Below are positions 36,518 to 45,054 of a stretch of DNA of 64,000 nucleotides, one piece after another. Each line of letters begins with the position of its first letter. Position 1 is the first letter of the stretch. This DNA is from Paracoccus sp. TOH. Lineage in GTDB: Bacteria > Pseudomonadota > Alphaproteobacteria > Rhodobacterales > Rhodobacteraceae. The DNA lies in contig NZ_CP098360.1 in assembly GCF_030388245.1 (NCBI RefSeq), positions 1,014,501 to 1,078,500 of the forward strand, given 5' to 3'. A program made the position numbers and the translations under genes. The notes under the pieces were generated by a model. The model made no database searches and was not told the DNA's origin. It worked only from the letters and a program-made list of their open reading frames with translations.

Positions 36518-36717
36518 CAGTTGCTCCTGACCCAGAGATACAGCAGGAAGACCGCGATGGCGATCGCCTGGGCGATGATGCGCCAGCGCATCATGCGGTT
36601 GCCGTGCTTGCGGTTGAATTCGCCGCCGCGCGCGAAGCCGCCGATGCCGGTGGCCAGGATCACCACCACCGCAAGGCAGCAGATCGCGAGCAGGTAGAAC
36701 AGCGGTTTGTCATGCAT
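36517..36717 (-). CDS. HIG1-like two-helix membrane protein
   Basis: 66-residue protein with two transmembrane helices (FYLLAICCLAVVVILATGI and IIAQAIAIAVFLLYLWV) joined by a basic loop GEFNRKHGNRMMRWR. The loop plus the Gln of the second helix resemble the HIG1 domain motif, whose members associate with cytochrome c oxidase in mitochondria and in Rhodobacteraceae. Its stop overlaps the adenosyltransferase start. Function here is unknown. Confidence 0.72.
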   Translation of the reverse strand: MHDKPLFYLLAICCLAVVVILATGIGGFARGGEFNRKHGNRMMRWRIIAQAIAIAVFLLYLWVRSN

Positions 36718-36741
36718 GGACGGACCCTTTCGGCGCAGAGC

Positions 36742-37560
36742 CTAGCTGCGGCGCGCGAACCAGTCCAGAGCGCGCGTGGAAAGAAGCCGCCGCCCGATGC
36801 CCGAGACATGGGTCGGCGTGGTGACGTAATAGCGCGGCCGCGGGCGCGGGCTTTCCAGCGCCTGGGCGATGCGGGCGCTGACGGCCGCCGGCGGCAGCTC
36901 GAAGCGGTCCTTCTTGGCCGCCGGTTCGTAGAGGCGTCCGAGCAGCGTGCGGCGGTATTGCTCGGCGCGCGGGCTGGCCCGCCAGTCGATCCAGGTCTCG
37001 AAATGCGGGATGGAGTTCTGGCGGATCCGGGTGCCGATCGGGCCGGGCTCGATCAGGATGAATTTCACCCCGGTATCGGCCATCTCGACGCGCAGCACGT
37101 CGGTCAGCCCCTCCAGCGCGAATTTCGTCGCCACATAGGCGCCGCGCCAGGGGATGCCGATCAGGCCCAGGACCGAGCTGATGTTCACCACCCGCCCGCC
37201 ATGGGCGCGGAAATGCGGGATCAGCCGGCGGGTCAGATCATGGGTACCGAACAGGTTCGCCTCGAAGATCGCCCGCAATGCGCCGCGCGGCAGATCCTCG
37301 GCGGCGCCGGGGATGGCGAAGGCGGCGTTGTTGACCAGCGCGTCGATGCGCCCCAGCGCCAGCGCGGCTTCGGCGCAGCGGGCGACGCTGTCGTCGCAGC
37401 CCAGTTCCAGCGGCAGGGTGTCGAAGCCTTCGGCGCGGCGGGCCTCGATATCCTCGGGCTTGCGGCAGGTGGCGATGACGCGCCAGCCGCGCCCGCGCAT
37501 GTGCCGTGCCGCGTCCAGCCCGATGCCCGAGGAACAGCCGGTGATCAGAACGGTCTTCAT
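36742..37560 (-). CDS. Short-chain dehydrogenase/reductase family oxidoreductase
   Basis: 272-residue classical SDR: nucleotide-binding [11 protein letters not shown] in ALVNNAAF, catalytic Ser in VVNISSVLG and the YxxxK motif GAYVATK. Arg and Lys residues after the second strand ([11 protein letters not shown]) suggest NADP(H). The proline-rich C-terminal extension ([18 protein letters not shown]) fits the subgroup resembling retinol/steroid dehydrogenases. Substrate unknown. It ends 24 bases before the HIG1-like gene and could be co-transcribed with it. Confidence 0.9.
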   Translation of the reverse strand: MKTVLITGCSSGIGLDAARHMRGRGWRVIATCRKPEDIEARRAEGFDTLPLELGCDDSVARCAEAALALGRIDALVNNAAFAIPGAAEDLPRGALRAIFEANLFGTHDLTRRLIPHFRAHGGRVVNISSVLGLIGIPWRGAYVATKFALEGLTDVLRVEMADTGVKFILIEPGPIGTRIRQNSIPHFETWIDWRASPRAEQYRRTLLGRLYEPAAKKDRFELPPAAVSARIAQALESPRPRPRYYVTTPTHVSGIGRRLLSTRALDWFARRS

Positions 37561-37661
37561 GCGCGCCTCCTTGCCGGGCGGTTCTGCGCCATGGCCGGGC
37601 CTTGCGCAAGCCGCGCATTTCCGGCTGGACCGGCGCGGCGCGCGGGCCTATTCAATCGGCC

Positions 37662-39890
37662 ATGTCCGACGACCCGAACATTCCCGATCCCCATGCGGAT
37701 CAGACCAGCTCCGAGCCGCTGTCGCGCGCCATCGGCGAGCGCTACCTGACCTATGCGCTGTCGACGATCATGAACCGGGCGCTGCCGGATGCGCGCGACG
37801 GGCTGAAGCCGGTGCATCGCCGCATCCTGTTCGCCATGCGCGAGCTGCGGCTGTCGCCCAGCGGCGCGTTCCGCAAATCGGCGAAGATCAGCGGCGACGT
37901 GATGGGCAACTATCACCCGCATGGCGACGCGGCGATCTATTACGCGATGGCGCGGCTGGCGCAGCCCTTCGCCATGCGCTACCCGCTGGTCGACGGGCAG
38001 GGCAATTTCGGCAATATCGACGGCGACAACCCCGCCGCCAGCCGCTATACCGAGGCCCGCCTGACCGCCGCCGCCGAGGCGCTGATGGAGGGGCTGGCCG
38101 AGGACGCCGTCGATTTCCGCCCGAACTATGACGGCACGCTGGAAGAGCCCATCGTGCTGCCGGCGGCCTTCCCGAACCTTTTGTGCAACGGCGCGAGCGG
38201 CATCGCGGTCGGCATGGCGACCAACGTGCCGCCGCACAACCTGCACGAGGTCATCGACGCCTGCCTGCATCTGATCAAGGCGCCGGATGCCCGCGACGAC
38301 ACGCTGGTCAGCATCATGCCGGGGCCGGACTTCCCGACCGGCGGCGTGCTGGTCGAATCGCGCGAGACCATCGCCGAGGCCTACCGGACCGGCCGCGGCA
38401 GCCTGCGGCTGCGGGCGCGCTGGTCGGTCGAGGATCTGGGCCGCGGCCAGTGGCAGGTCGTCGTCACCGAGATCCCCTACCAGGTGCAGAAATCCAAACT
38501 GATCGAGCGGCTGGCCGAGGTCATCCAATTGAAGAAGGTGCCGATCCTGGCCGATGTGCGCGACGAATCGGCCGAGGACATCCGCATCGTGCTGGAGCCG
38601 CGCACCCGCGCCGTCGATGCCGAGCAGTTGATGGCGGCGCTGTTCCGGGTTTCGGATCTGGAGGTGCGATTCGGCCTGAACATGAACGTGCTGATCGACG
38701 GCCGCGTGCCCAAGGTCTGCTCTCTGAAAGAGGTGCTGCGCGCCTTTCTCGACCACCGGCGCGAGGTGCTGGTGCGGCGCTCGAACCACCGGCTCGACAA
38801 GATCGCGGCGCGGCTCGAGGTGCTGGAAGGCTACATGATCGCCTTCCTGAACCTCGACCGGGTGATCGAGATCATCCGCCACGAGGACGATCCCAAGGCG
38901 GTGATGATCGCCGAGTTCGGCCTGACCGAGGTGCAGGTCGAAGCGATCCTGAACATGCGCCTGCGCGCGCTGCGCAAGCTCGAGGAAATCGAACTGCGCG
39001 CCGAGCACGAGAAGCTGACCGCCGAGCGCGTCGAGCTGATGGCCATGCTGGCCGACGAGGGCGCGCAATGGGCGAAGATCGCCGATGAGCTGCGCGAGAC
39101 CCGGGCCCGGTTCGGCAAATCCGCCCCCGGCGGCCTGCGCCGCACCGAGATCGGCGAGGCCGGCGAGGTGGCCGAGATCGACATGGATGCGATGATCGAG
39201 CGCGAGCCGATCACGGTGATCCTGTCGAAAATGGGCTGGATCCGCGCCATGAAGGGCCACCAGCCGCTGGATGCCGAGGTCAAGTTCAAGGACGGCGACG
39301 GCCCGTTCATGGCCATCCATGCCGAGACCACCGACAAGCTGATGGTCTATGCCGCCAACGGCCGCTTCTATACCCTGCCGGCGAACAACCTGCCCGGCGG
39401 CCGCGGCATGGGCGAGCCGTTGCGGCTGATGATCGACCTGCCGAACGATGCCGCGGTGATCGACCTTTTCCCCTGGCGCGAGGGCGAGCGGTATCTGGTC
39501 GCCTCGAAGGCCGGGGACGGGTTCATCGTCGCCGGCGCCGACATCCTGGCGCAGACCCGCGCCGGCAAGCAGGTGCTGAACGGCGAGGCGGCGCTGTGCC
39601 GCCGCGTGACCGGCGATCATGTCGCCGTGGTCGGGCAGAACCGCAAGCTGCTGGTCTTCCCGTTGTCGGAACTGCCGGAAATGGCGCGCGGCAAGGGCGT
39701 GCGGCTGCAGAAATACAAGGATGGCGGGCTGTCGGATGCGATCTGCGTCACCCTGGCCGAGGGGCTGCGCTGGCAGGAATCCGGCGGCCGGACGCGCAGC
39801 GAACCCGACCTGACCGAATGGCTGGGCAAGCGGGCAGGGGCGGGCTACATGGCGCCGCGCGGCTTTCCGCGCGACAATCGCTTCAACTGA
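37662..39890 (+). CDS. parC: DNA topoisomerase IV subunit A
   Basis: Type IIA topoisomerase breakage-rejoining subunit, 742 residues, decatenating daughter chromosomes with ParE. N-terminal winged helix with [14 protein letters not shown], the quinolone-pocket region [16 protein letters not shown] (Ser-83-type position occupied by Asn-Tyr surroundings as in ParC), catalytic Tyr in [10 protein letters not shown], and a beta-pinwheel C-terminus with degenerate blades. No GyrA-box (QRRGGKG) is seen, which separates it from GyrA. The ATG at 37662 was chosen over an upstream start overlapping the SDR promoter region. parE is not in the window. Confidence 0.94.
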   Translation: MSDDPNIPDPHADQTSSEPLSRAIGERYLTYALSTIMNRALPDARDGLKPVHRRILFAMRELRLSPSGAFRKSAKISGDVMGNYHPHGDAAIYYAMARLAQPFAMRYPLVDGQGNFGNIDGDNPAASRYTEARLTAAAEALMEGLAEDAVDFRPNYDGTLEEPIVLPAAFPNLLCNGASGIAVGMATNVPPHNLHEVIDACLHLIKAPDARDDTLVSIMPGPDFPTGGVLVESRETIAEAYRTGRGSLRLRARWSVEDLGRGQWQVVVTEIPYQVQKSKLIERLAEVIQLKKVPILADVRDESAEDIRIVLEPRTRAVDAEQLMAALFRVSDLEVRFGLNMNVLIDGRVPKVCSLKEVLRAFLDHRREVLVRRSNHRLDKIAARLEVLEGYMIAFLNLDRVIEIIRHEDDPKAVMIAEFGLTEVQVEAILNMRLRALRKLEEIELRAEHEKLTAERVELMAMLADEGAQWAKIADELRETRARFGKSAPGGLRRTEIGEAGEVAEIDMDAMIEREPITVILSKMGWIRAMKGHQPLDAEVKFKDGDGPFMAIHAETTDKLMVYAANGRFYTLPANNLPGGRGMGEPLRLMIDLPNDAAVIDLFPWREGERYLVASKAGDGFIVAGADILAQTRAGKQVLNGEAALCRRVTGDHVAVVGQNRKLLVFPLSELPEMARGKGVRLQKYKDGGLSDAICVTLAEGLRWQESGGRTRSEPDLTEWLGKRAGAGYMAPRGFPRDNRFN

Positions 39891-39891
39891 A

Positions 39892-39917
39892 AAAGGGCGG
39901 GTCGCATCCCGCCCTTT
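39892..39917. terminator. Bidirectional intrinsic terminator after parC
   Basis: Perfect 10-bp stem: AAAGGGCGGG (39892-39901) with CCCGCCCTTT (39908-39917) around TCGCAT. It starts 2 bases after the parC stop and lies 4 bases before the end of the convergent small secreted-protein gene, serving both. Confidence 0.88.
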
Positions 39918-39920
39918 GCG

Positions 39921-40079
39921 CTAGCTGTTGGTGCTTGGCGGCGTGGCCGGGCGTTCGACCGGCATGGTGGTCGCGGTCTGGTCGTTGGACATCTTCTTGT
40001 GGCCGGGGCAGTCCGCAAGCGCGGGGACTGCGGCCATCGAAAGCGCCAGCGCCAGCGCGACGGTCTTGCTGATCATCAT
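39921..40079 (-). CDS. Small secreted protein, 52 residues
   Basis: Short gene with a strong ribosome binding site (AGGAAGGAG) 4-6 bases before tandem ATGs. It has a clear signal peptide (MISKTVALALALSMAAVPALA) cut after ALA. The mature peptide is about 30 residues, beginning DCPGHKKMSND and ending in a Thr/Pro-rich tail. A single Cys-Pro-Gly-His near the new N-terminus could bind metal or haem iron. It ends exactly at a shared terminator. No family recognised. Codon use has the genome's high GC3, supporting a real gene. Confidence 0.72.
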   Translation of the reverse strand: MMISKTVALALALSMAAVPALADCPGHKKMSNDQTATTMPVERPATPPSTNS

Positions 40080-40177
40080 CGGCTCCTTCCTGCGGTTCAG
40101 GCATGCCGGACAGGCCAGGGTGCAGGCCCGGCATGTCCCAGCCTGACATGCGGGGACGATTCGATCAATTCCGCCGC

Positions 40178-40765
40178 CTAGTCCTCACGCACCTGTTTGC
40201 GGCCGGTGATCATCGGCCGCACCAGATCCTCGCGCTTCCAGAAGCGATAGAACAGGATCACCGCGACATGCAGCAGCGCCAGCACCAGGATCAGCGAGGC
40301 GCCCAGTTCGTGCCAGCCCACCGCCCTGGTCCGCGTGGCGCTGCTGACATACGAGGCCAGCGGGCCGACATTGATATAGTCGTCGGGATCCGAGATCAGG
40401 CCGCTGCTGACCTGCGCCGCCAGCAGCGCCAGCAGGGCGATGACCGCCAGCGCCCCCAGCGGATTGTGGCCCGGCCAGTAGCTGGGTTCGCGCAGGAACA
40501 GGCCGCGCACGTAGCCGGCGACGGCGCCCGGCCCGCGGAGGAAATGCGAGAACCGCGCCGGGGCCGGCCCGACCAGGCCCCAGACCAGCCGGAAGACCAG
40601 CAGCCCGGCCACGACATAGCCGCACCAGAAATGCAGGGTCATCTTGGCCGGCCCGAACTGGCCAAGACACCAACCGAGAATCACGAAGAAGGCCAGCAGC
40701 CAGTGGAACCCGCGCAGCAGCGGATCCCACAGCCGGACCTCCTGCACCGGGCCGCGCCCGGTCAT
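40178..40765 (-). CDS. Cytochrome b561-type membrane protein
   Basis: 195-residue di-haem cytochrome b domain protein with four helices. Candidate ligands are His in LLRGFHWLLAF, LHFWCGYVVAG, VGWHELGASLI and LLHVAVILFYRFWKR. It follows a cytochrome c' gene and overlaps its stop by one base, so the pair probably forms a quinol-to-periplasm electron path. Such b561/c' pairs occur in many proteobacteria without an assigned role. Confidence 0.88.
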   Translation of the reverse strand: MTGRGPVQEVRLWDPLLRGFHWLLAFFVILGWCLGQFGPAKMTLHFWCGYVVAGLLVFRLVWGLVGPAPARFSHFLRGPGAVAGYVRGLFLREPSYWPGHNPLGALAVIALLALLAAQVSSGLISDPDDYINVGPLASYVSSATRTRAVGWHELGASLILVLALLHVAVILFYRFWKREDLVRPMITGRKQVRED

Positions 40766-41220
40766 CAGCTTTTCTCGCGGTAATTGTCATGACAGGCCTT
40801 GCAGGCCCCACCCAGCTTCTGGACCACCGGCGCGACATTCTCGGCCCCGCCCTTGACCGCATCGGCGGCACCGGTCGCGGCCTCCTGCAACCCGGCGAAC
40901 TTGGCGCGGAACGCTTCGAGATCGGTCCAGATGGCGGGCTTGGCGGCGCTGTCCTTGGCATCGGCCGAGCTGCTGCCCTCGATGAACAGGCTGGACAGGT
41001 CGTAATGGGTCAGCGCCTCGATATTGGCGGCGGCGCGACTGGCCGCAGCCTCGTCATAGGCGATTTCGCCCTTGGCCATGCCGGAAAGCGTGCCCATGTT
41101 GATCGCCAGCATCTGGTAGAAGCCATGGCGGGCCTCGATGGCCTGATGGATCGGATCTTCCTGTGCAAGCGAAGCCAGCGGGACCGTGGCAAGGGCGGCG
41201 GCGGCAAGAATCAAGCGCAT
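40765..41220 (-). CDS. Periplasmic cytochrome c' / c-556
   Basis: 151-residue class II cytochrome c. Signal peptide MRLILAAAALATVPLASLAQ, then a four-helix bundle with the haem site near the C-terminus, CKACH followed by DNYR, the arrangement of cytochrome c'. The axial Met of c-556 versus open site of c' cannot be settled by eye; a Met is present in the first helix (YQMLAINMGTLSGMAKG). Cytochromes c' bind NO and other gases. The ATG follows AAAGGA. First gene of the two-gene unit with the b561 protein. Confidence 0.92.
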   Translation of the reverse strand: MRLILAAAALATVPLASLAQEDPIHQAIEARHGFYQMLAINMGTLSGMAKGEIAYDEAAASRAAANIEALTHYDLSSLFIEGSSSADAKDSAAKPAIWTDLEAFRAKFAGLQEAATGAADAVKGGAENVAPVVQKLGGACKACHDNYREKS

Positions 41221-41605
41221 GTCGTCATTCCTTTGATGTGGCATGGAGCTGCAATCGGGATTCGCGCCCGCACAGAGTTGCACAGCCCGCCCAATCTGCC
41301 AACGCACCGGCCGATGCCGTTTTCGTGAAACCCCCGTGTTGGCGGGATTTTTCCGGCCAGCTCGACCGTTTCCCGGCTTGCGCTTTTTGGCGCCGACGCC
41401 GGGCCGGTCTGGCCAGGATTTGGGCAGAATCCCCCCGGGGCCGTCCGATGGGCACGCGGCTCTTGCGCCCTGCCGGGCAGCGGGCGCAAGCTGAAGCCGA
41501 CGGGGCCGCATCCCCCGTCAGCCCCGCGCCGCACGGGGCCTGCAAGGCAGTGACCGCCGTTCATGCCGCGTCTCCTCCCTCCACGCGGCATGGACGGCGG
41601 CTTTT
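41221..41605. other. 385-base intergenic region with strong secondary structure
   Basis: No convincing protein gene on either strand. The left third, upstream of the cytochrome c' gene, should hold its promoter, though no FNR- or NO-regulator-type box was recognised. The right half contains two strong inverted repeats: CTTGCGCCC (41462-41470) with GGGCGCAAG (41482-41490), and the terminator hairpin listed separately. A smaller one, CCCCG/CGGGG, lies at 41522-41538. The density of hairpins suggests a structured RNA. Confidence 0.6.
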
Positions 41606-41606
41606 T
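41554..41606 (+). ncRNA. Candidate sRNA 3' end: intrinsic terminator with anti-SD loop (plus strand)
   Basis: An 18-bp stem, 41554-41571 pairing with 41583-41600, is followed directly by CTTTTT. The loop is CTCCTCCCTCC, complementary to Shine-Dalgarno sequences. The one imperfect pair is U-G on the plus strand but would be C-A on the minus strand, so the RNA folds best when transcribed plus. No plus-strand gene precedes it since parC, 1.6 kb away with its own terminator. The 5' end of the transcript is not determinable; about 41430-41550 is plausible. Confidence 0.5.
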
Positions 41607-41914
41607 CAGCCCGCCGGGATGCGCAGCTTCAGGCAGAAGCGCAGCCGGCCGCAGGGCCGGGCATCGCCGATCCAGCCGTTCGGCGCCGCCAGATAGGCGC
41701 GGATCGTCGCCGCGATGTCCGAGACATCCTCGGGGCGCAGGCCGTGGAACAGATAGGCGCCGCGCCCCGGCGCCTGCAGCGCCATCAGCAGCGGCCGCGC
41801 GTCCCGCGCCCGCAGGGCGGCGCGGCGCAGGGCGATGTGCGGGCCAAGCGCGCGCAACGCCTCGGCCAGCGCATCGGCCGCCCGGCCCGGCGGCAGGGTC
41901 AGCGTGACCGGCAT
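41606..41914 (-). CDS. Unrecognised 102-residue protein at the end of the cob operon
   Basis: ORF with strongly biased, high-GC3 codons throughout, overlapping the 3' end of cobF by 16 bases, which suggests translational coupling. The protein is Ala/Arg/Leu-rich with an alternating pattern (LTLPPGRAADALAEALRALG) and an end containing two Cys (CGRLRFCLKLRIPAG). No signal peptide, membrane segment or known motif is visible. Its place as last gene of the cobalamin operon implies a link to corrin synthesis or cobalt, but nothing in the sequence shows a reaction. Confidence 0.72.
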   Translation of the reverse strand: MPVTLTLPPGRAADALAEALRALGPHIALRRAALRARDARPLLMALQAPGRGAYLFHGLRPEDVSDIAATIRAYLAAPNGWIGDARPCGRLRFCLKLRIPAG

Positions 41915-42651
41915 CGGTCCAGCAGATAGATGTCCATGATCCAGCCATGCTCGGCGCGGGCGCGGGCGCGGGTGTCCAGGATGCGGCCGGCGACCGCGGG
42001 CAGCGGGCCCCGGATCAGGATCTGCTGCGGCATGCCCAGGAATGCGCCCCACCAGATATGCAGTCCCTCCTGCGCATCGAGGTTCTGGAACGAGCATTCC
42101 CCGTCCAGCATGACCACCAGCCGGTCCACGGCCTCGGGCCAGCCATGGTCGCGGATCTGGCGGCCGGTGGTGATCAGCACCGGCGCCGCCACCGCGTTCA
42201 GCGGCATGGCATGGGCGGCGCAAAGCGCCTGGATCGCGGTGATGCCGGGGATCACCCGCAGGCTCAGCGGCAGGCGGCGTGCCACCCGTTCCGCGATGCG
42301 CAGCGTGCTGTCGTAAAGCGATGGATCGCCCCAGACCAGCAGCGCCGGGCGGATGGCGCCATGGGCGCGGATCACCTGTTCCCATCTTGCGGCGATGGCG
42401 TCGTGCCAGGCCTCGACCCCGTGGCGATAGCCGTCCGAGACGTCGCGCGCCGGCATGTCGAAGACCGCCAGCGGCGGCGGGCTGGCCAGCACCTGCTGAC
42501 AAAGCGCCCGGCGCAGATCGGCCAGGTCGGCCTTGTCCTCGCCCTTCGAGGGGATCAGGATCAGGTCGGCATCCGCCATGGCGGCGACGGCCTCGCGCGT
42601 CAGGTGGCCGGGACTGCCGGTGCCGATGCCGATCAGCGCAAGCGCGATCAT
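41899..42651 (-). CDS. cobF: Precorrin-6A synthase (deacetylating)
   Basis: SAM-dependent C1 methyltransferase of the aerobic cobalamin pathway, which also releases the acetate from ring contraction. 250 residues. The class III methyltransferase fold shows LIGIGTGSPGHLT at the start, LLVWGDPSLYDST, and PGITAIQALCAAHAMPLN. CobF occurs only in the aerobic route. Its ATG overlaps the cobB stop in an ATGA. Confidence 0.94.
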   Translation of the reverse strand: MIALALIGIGTGSPGHLTREAVAAMADADLILIPSKGEDKADLADLRRALCQQVLASPPPLAVFDMPARDVSDGYRHGVEAWHDAIAARWEQVIRAHGAIRPALLVWGDPSLYDSTLRIAERVARRLPLSLRVIPGITAIQALCAAHAMPLNAVAAPVLITTGRQIRDHGWPEAVDRLVVMLDGECSFQNLDAQEGLHIWWGAFLGMPQQILIRGPLPAVAGRILDTRARARAEHGWIMDIYLLDRCRSR

Positions 42652-43937
42652 GGCGCGGCTCCGATCAGGTGGAAGAAGCTGCCGGTGGCCGGACCGCGGC
42701 GCGAGCCGGTTTCGGGCACCGCATCGCCATTGGCGTCGGCGACGCGGGCCAGCGGCTCGTCGGGCTGGGCCAGGATGGTGGCGTAATGGAACTCGTGCCC
42801 GGCCAGCGGCTGGCGATAAAGCCCGGCCAGCGGTTCGGCGCGGCGATAGCCCAGATGCATCCGCCGCTGGGCGTAGCTGGTCTCCAGCCCCAGAAGCCCG
42901 GCCATTTCGTGGCGGGTGCCCCGGGCATCGACCAGCCCGGCGCCCATCGCCATGTAGCCGCCGCATTCGCCATGCACCGGCCGGGTTTCGGCAAAGCGCC
43001 GCAGCCCGTCGCGGAAGCGGTCGGCCGCGGCCAGCCGGCCTGCGTGCAGTTCGGGATAGCCGCCGGGCAGCCAGCAGGCCCCGGCGCTGTCGTCCGGCGC
43101 CTGATCGGCCAGCGGCGAGAAGGGCAGGATCGTTGCCCCCGCCGCCCGCCAGCCGGCAAGCAGATGCGGATAGACGAAGGAAAAGGCGTCGTCCTGCGCC
43201 AGCGCGATGCGGTCCGCCGGCGGCGGCAGCGGGCGGAAGGGTTCCGCCGCGATCCCCCCCGCCGCCGCGGCGACGATGGCATCCAAGTCCAGATGCCGCG
43301 CCGCCGTCGCGCCCGCCGCCGTCAGCAGCGCCCCAAGCGCGGCATGTTCCTGCGCCTGCACCAGGCCCAGATGCCGCTCGGGCAACTCGATCCCGGCCTC
43401 GCGCGGCAGCACGCCCAGCACCGGGATGGCAAGCTGGTCGAAAGCCTGCCGCATCAGCGCCTCGTGTCGGGCCGAGGCGACGCGGTTCAGCACCACGCCG
43501 GCCAGAGGCACGTCGCGCCGCATCTCGCGGAAGCCCAGTGCCACGGCGGCGGCGGATTGCGCCTGCCCCTTGCAATCCATGACCAGCAGCACCGGCCAGC
43601 CGGTCAGCGCGGCGATGTCGGCGCTGGCGCCGTTGCCGCAGCCGCCCGCCCGCGCCACGCCGTCGAAAAGCCCCATCGAGCCCTCGGCCAGCGCGATATC
43701 CGCGCCGCCCGCCGCGCCGATCAGATGCGCGATCTGCGCCCGGCCCATGGCCCAGCTGTCAAGGTTGAACGATTCGCGCCCGGCCGCGGCGCGGTGAAAG
43801 GCGGGGTCGATATAGTCCGGCCCGCTCTTGAACGGCTGCACCACCAGCCCGCGCGCCCGCAGGGCCGCGATCAGCCCCAGCGTGACCGTGGTCTTGCCGG
43901 ACCCCGAGGCCGGGGCGCTGACGATCAGCCCCTTCAT
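42648..43937 (-). CDS. cobB: Hydrogenobyrinate/cobyrinate a,c-diamide synthase
   Basis: Glutamine- and ATP-dependent amidation of the a and c side chains, before cobalt insertion in the aerobic pathway. 429 residues. N-terminal dethiobiotin-synthetase-like ATPase with [24 protein letters not shown] and [10 protein letters not shown]-terminal class I glutaminase with [10 protein letters not shown], catalytic Cys in HGECGGYMA, and HEFHYA. Overlaps cobM and cobF by 4 bases each. Confidence 0.95.
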   Translation of the reverse strand: MKGLIVSAPASGSGKTTVTLGLIAALRARGLVVQPFKSGPDYIDPAFHRAAAGRESFNLDSWAMGRAQIAHLIGAAGGADIALAEGSMGLFDGVARAGGCGNGASADIAALTGWPVLLVMDCKGQAQSAAAVALGFREMRRDVPLAGVVLNRVASARHEALMRQAFDQLAIPVLGVLPREAGIELPERHLGLVQAQEHAALGALLTAAGATAARHLDLDAIVAAAAGGIAAEPFRPLPPPADRIALAQDDAFSFVYPHLLAGWRAAGATILPFSPLADQAPDDSAGACWLPGGYPELHAGRLAAADRFRDGLRRFAETRPVHGECGGYMAMGAGLVDARGTRHEMAGLLGLETSYAQRRMHLGYRRAEPLAGLYRQPLAGHEFHYATILAQPDEPLARVADANGDAVPETGSRRGPATGSFFHLIGAAP

Positions 43938-44707
43938 TCCGGGAACCGGGGCTCGGTGCCGACCGGGCGGAAGCGGCGGTCGTAATCGCCGGCATAGAGG
44001 CGGCTTTCCTCGAAGCCTTGGGCCGCCAGCGCCCGGCCGACCAGGATCAGCGCCGTGCGCTCGCCTTCGCCGATGCCGGGGTCCAGCCCGCCCAGCGTGG
44101 CGCGGATGATGCGCTGGTCGGGCCAGCTGGCCCGGAACACCACCGCGACCGGGCAATCGGCGCCGTAATGCGGGATCAGTTCCGCCTGCACCCGGTCCAA
44201 CACATGCACCGACAGGTGGATGGCCAGCGTGGCGCCGGTGGCGGCGAAATTCGCCAGGGTTTCGCCCTCGGGCATCGCGGAGGCGCGGCCCGAGGTGCGG
44301 GTCAGCACCACCGATTGCGCGACGCCCGGCAGGGTCAGTTCCGCCCCCAGCGCCGCCGCCGCCGCCGCAAAGGACGGCACGCCCGGCGTCACGTCATAGG
44401 GGATGCCGAGCTCGCGCAGCCGCCGCAATTGCTCGGCCATGGCCGACCAGACCGACAGGTCGCCCGAATGCAGCCGCGCCACGTCCTGGCCCGCCCGATG
44501 CGCGGCGGCGATCTCGGCGATGATCTGGTCGAGATCCAGGGGCGCGGTGTTCACGATCCGCGCGCCGGGCGGGCAATGCGACAGCAGCGCCTGAGGCACC
44601 AGCGAGCCGGCATAGAGGCAGACCGGCGAGGCGGCGATCAGGTCGCGGCCGCGCAGGGTGATCAGGTCGGCCGCGCCGGGGCCGGCGCCGATGAAATGGA
44701 CGGTCAT
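43934..44707 (-). CDS. cobM: Precorrin-4 C11-methyltransferase
   Basis: SAM-dependent methylation at C11, making precorrin-5. 257 residues with the family motifs [47 protein letters not shown] and the SUMT-like [10 protein letters not shown] segment. ATGA overlaps at both ends place it firmly in the operon between cobE and cobB. Confidence 0.95.
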   Translation of the reverse strand: MTVHFIGAGPGAADLITLRGRDLIAASPVCLYAGSLVPQALLSHCPPGARIVNTAPLDLDQIIAEIAAAHRAGQDVARLHSGDLSVWSAMAEQLRRLRELGIPYDVTPGVPSFAAAAAALGAELTLPGVAQSVVLTRTSGRASAMPEGETLANFAATGATLAIHLSVHVLDRVQAELIPHYGADCPVAVVFRASWPDQRIIRATLGGLDPGIGEGERTALILVGRALAAQGFEESRLYAGDYDRRFRPVGTEPRFPE

Positions 44708-45054
44708 GCGGGGTCTCCTTCTGCGATGGCGGCGGTGGCCATGCCGTCTTGCGAGATGACGCGCGGCGCGACGATGCGCGCCCCGGGGCCAAGCGCCGCC
44801 AGGGCGGCGGCCTCGGCCAGCGAGCCGGTGCCGTGGCGCGTCAGGATGCGCGGCGATCGGGTGGGGGTGGCGATGCCGGCGATCTCGACGGCCAGCAGCG
44901 GCAGGCCGGTCCGCGCCGCCAGCGCCCGGATCACCGGCGCCTGCGCCTTGGCCGGGCTGGTCGCCAGCGCTTCGGCCGCCCCGGCGCGGGCCAGCGCGTC
45001 GGCCAGCGAGGCAAGGCTTGCCGCCCGGCGAAAGCCGATGCCCGCCACCCTCAT
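44704..45054 (-). CDS. cobE: Cobalamin biosynthesis protein CobE (CbiG C-terminal domain-like)
   Basis: 116-residue protein matching the C-terminal domain of CbiG. It has [12 protein letters not shown] at the start, then [18 protein letters not shown] and the end [25 protein letters not shown]. CobE is required for cobalamin synthesis in Pseudomonas-type pathways, but its exact step is unsettled. I use the ATG at 45054 that overlaps the cobL stop; another ATG at 45066 in frame would add four residues. Confidence 0.88.
   Translation of the reverse strand: MRVAGIGFRRAASLASLADALARAGAAEALATSPAKAQAPVIRALAARTGLPLLAVEIAGIATPTRSPRILTRHGTGSLAEAAALAALGPGARIVAPRVISQDGMATAAIAEGDPA

Noticed and set aside
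41211..41605. Minus-strand open frame through the structured intergenic region
   Set aside because: No family resemblance, no ribosome binding site, and the sequence is dominated by inverted repeats. The start of cytochrome c' at 41220 is much better supported.
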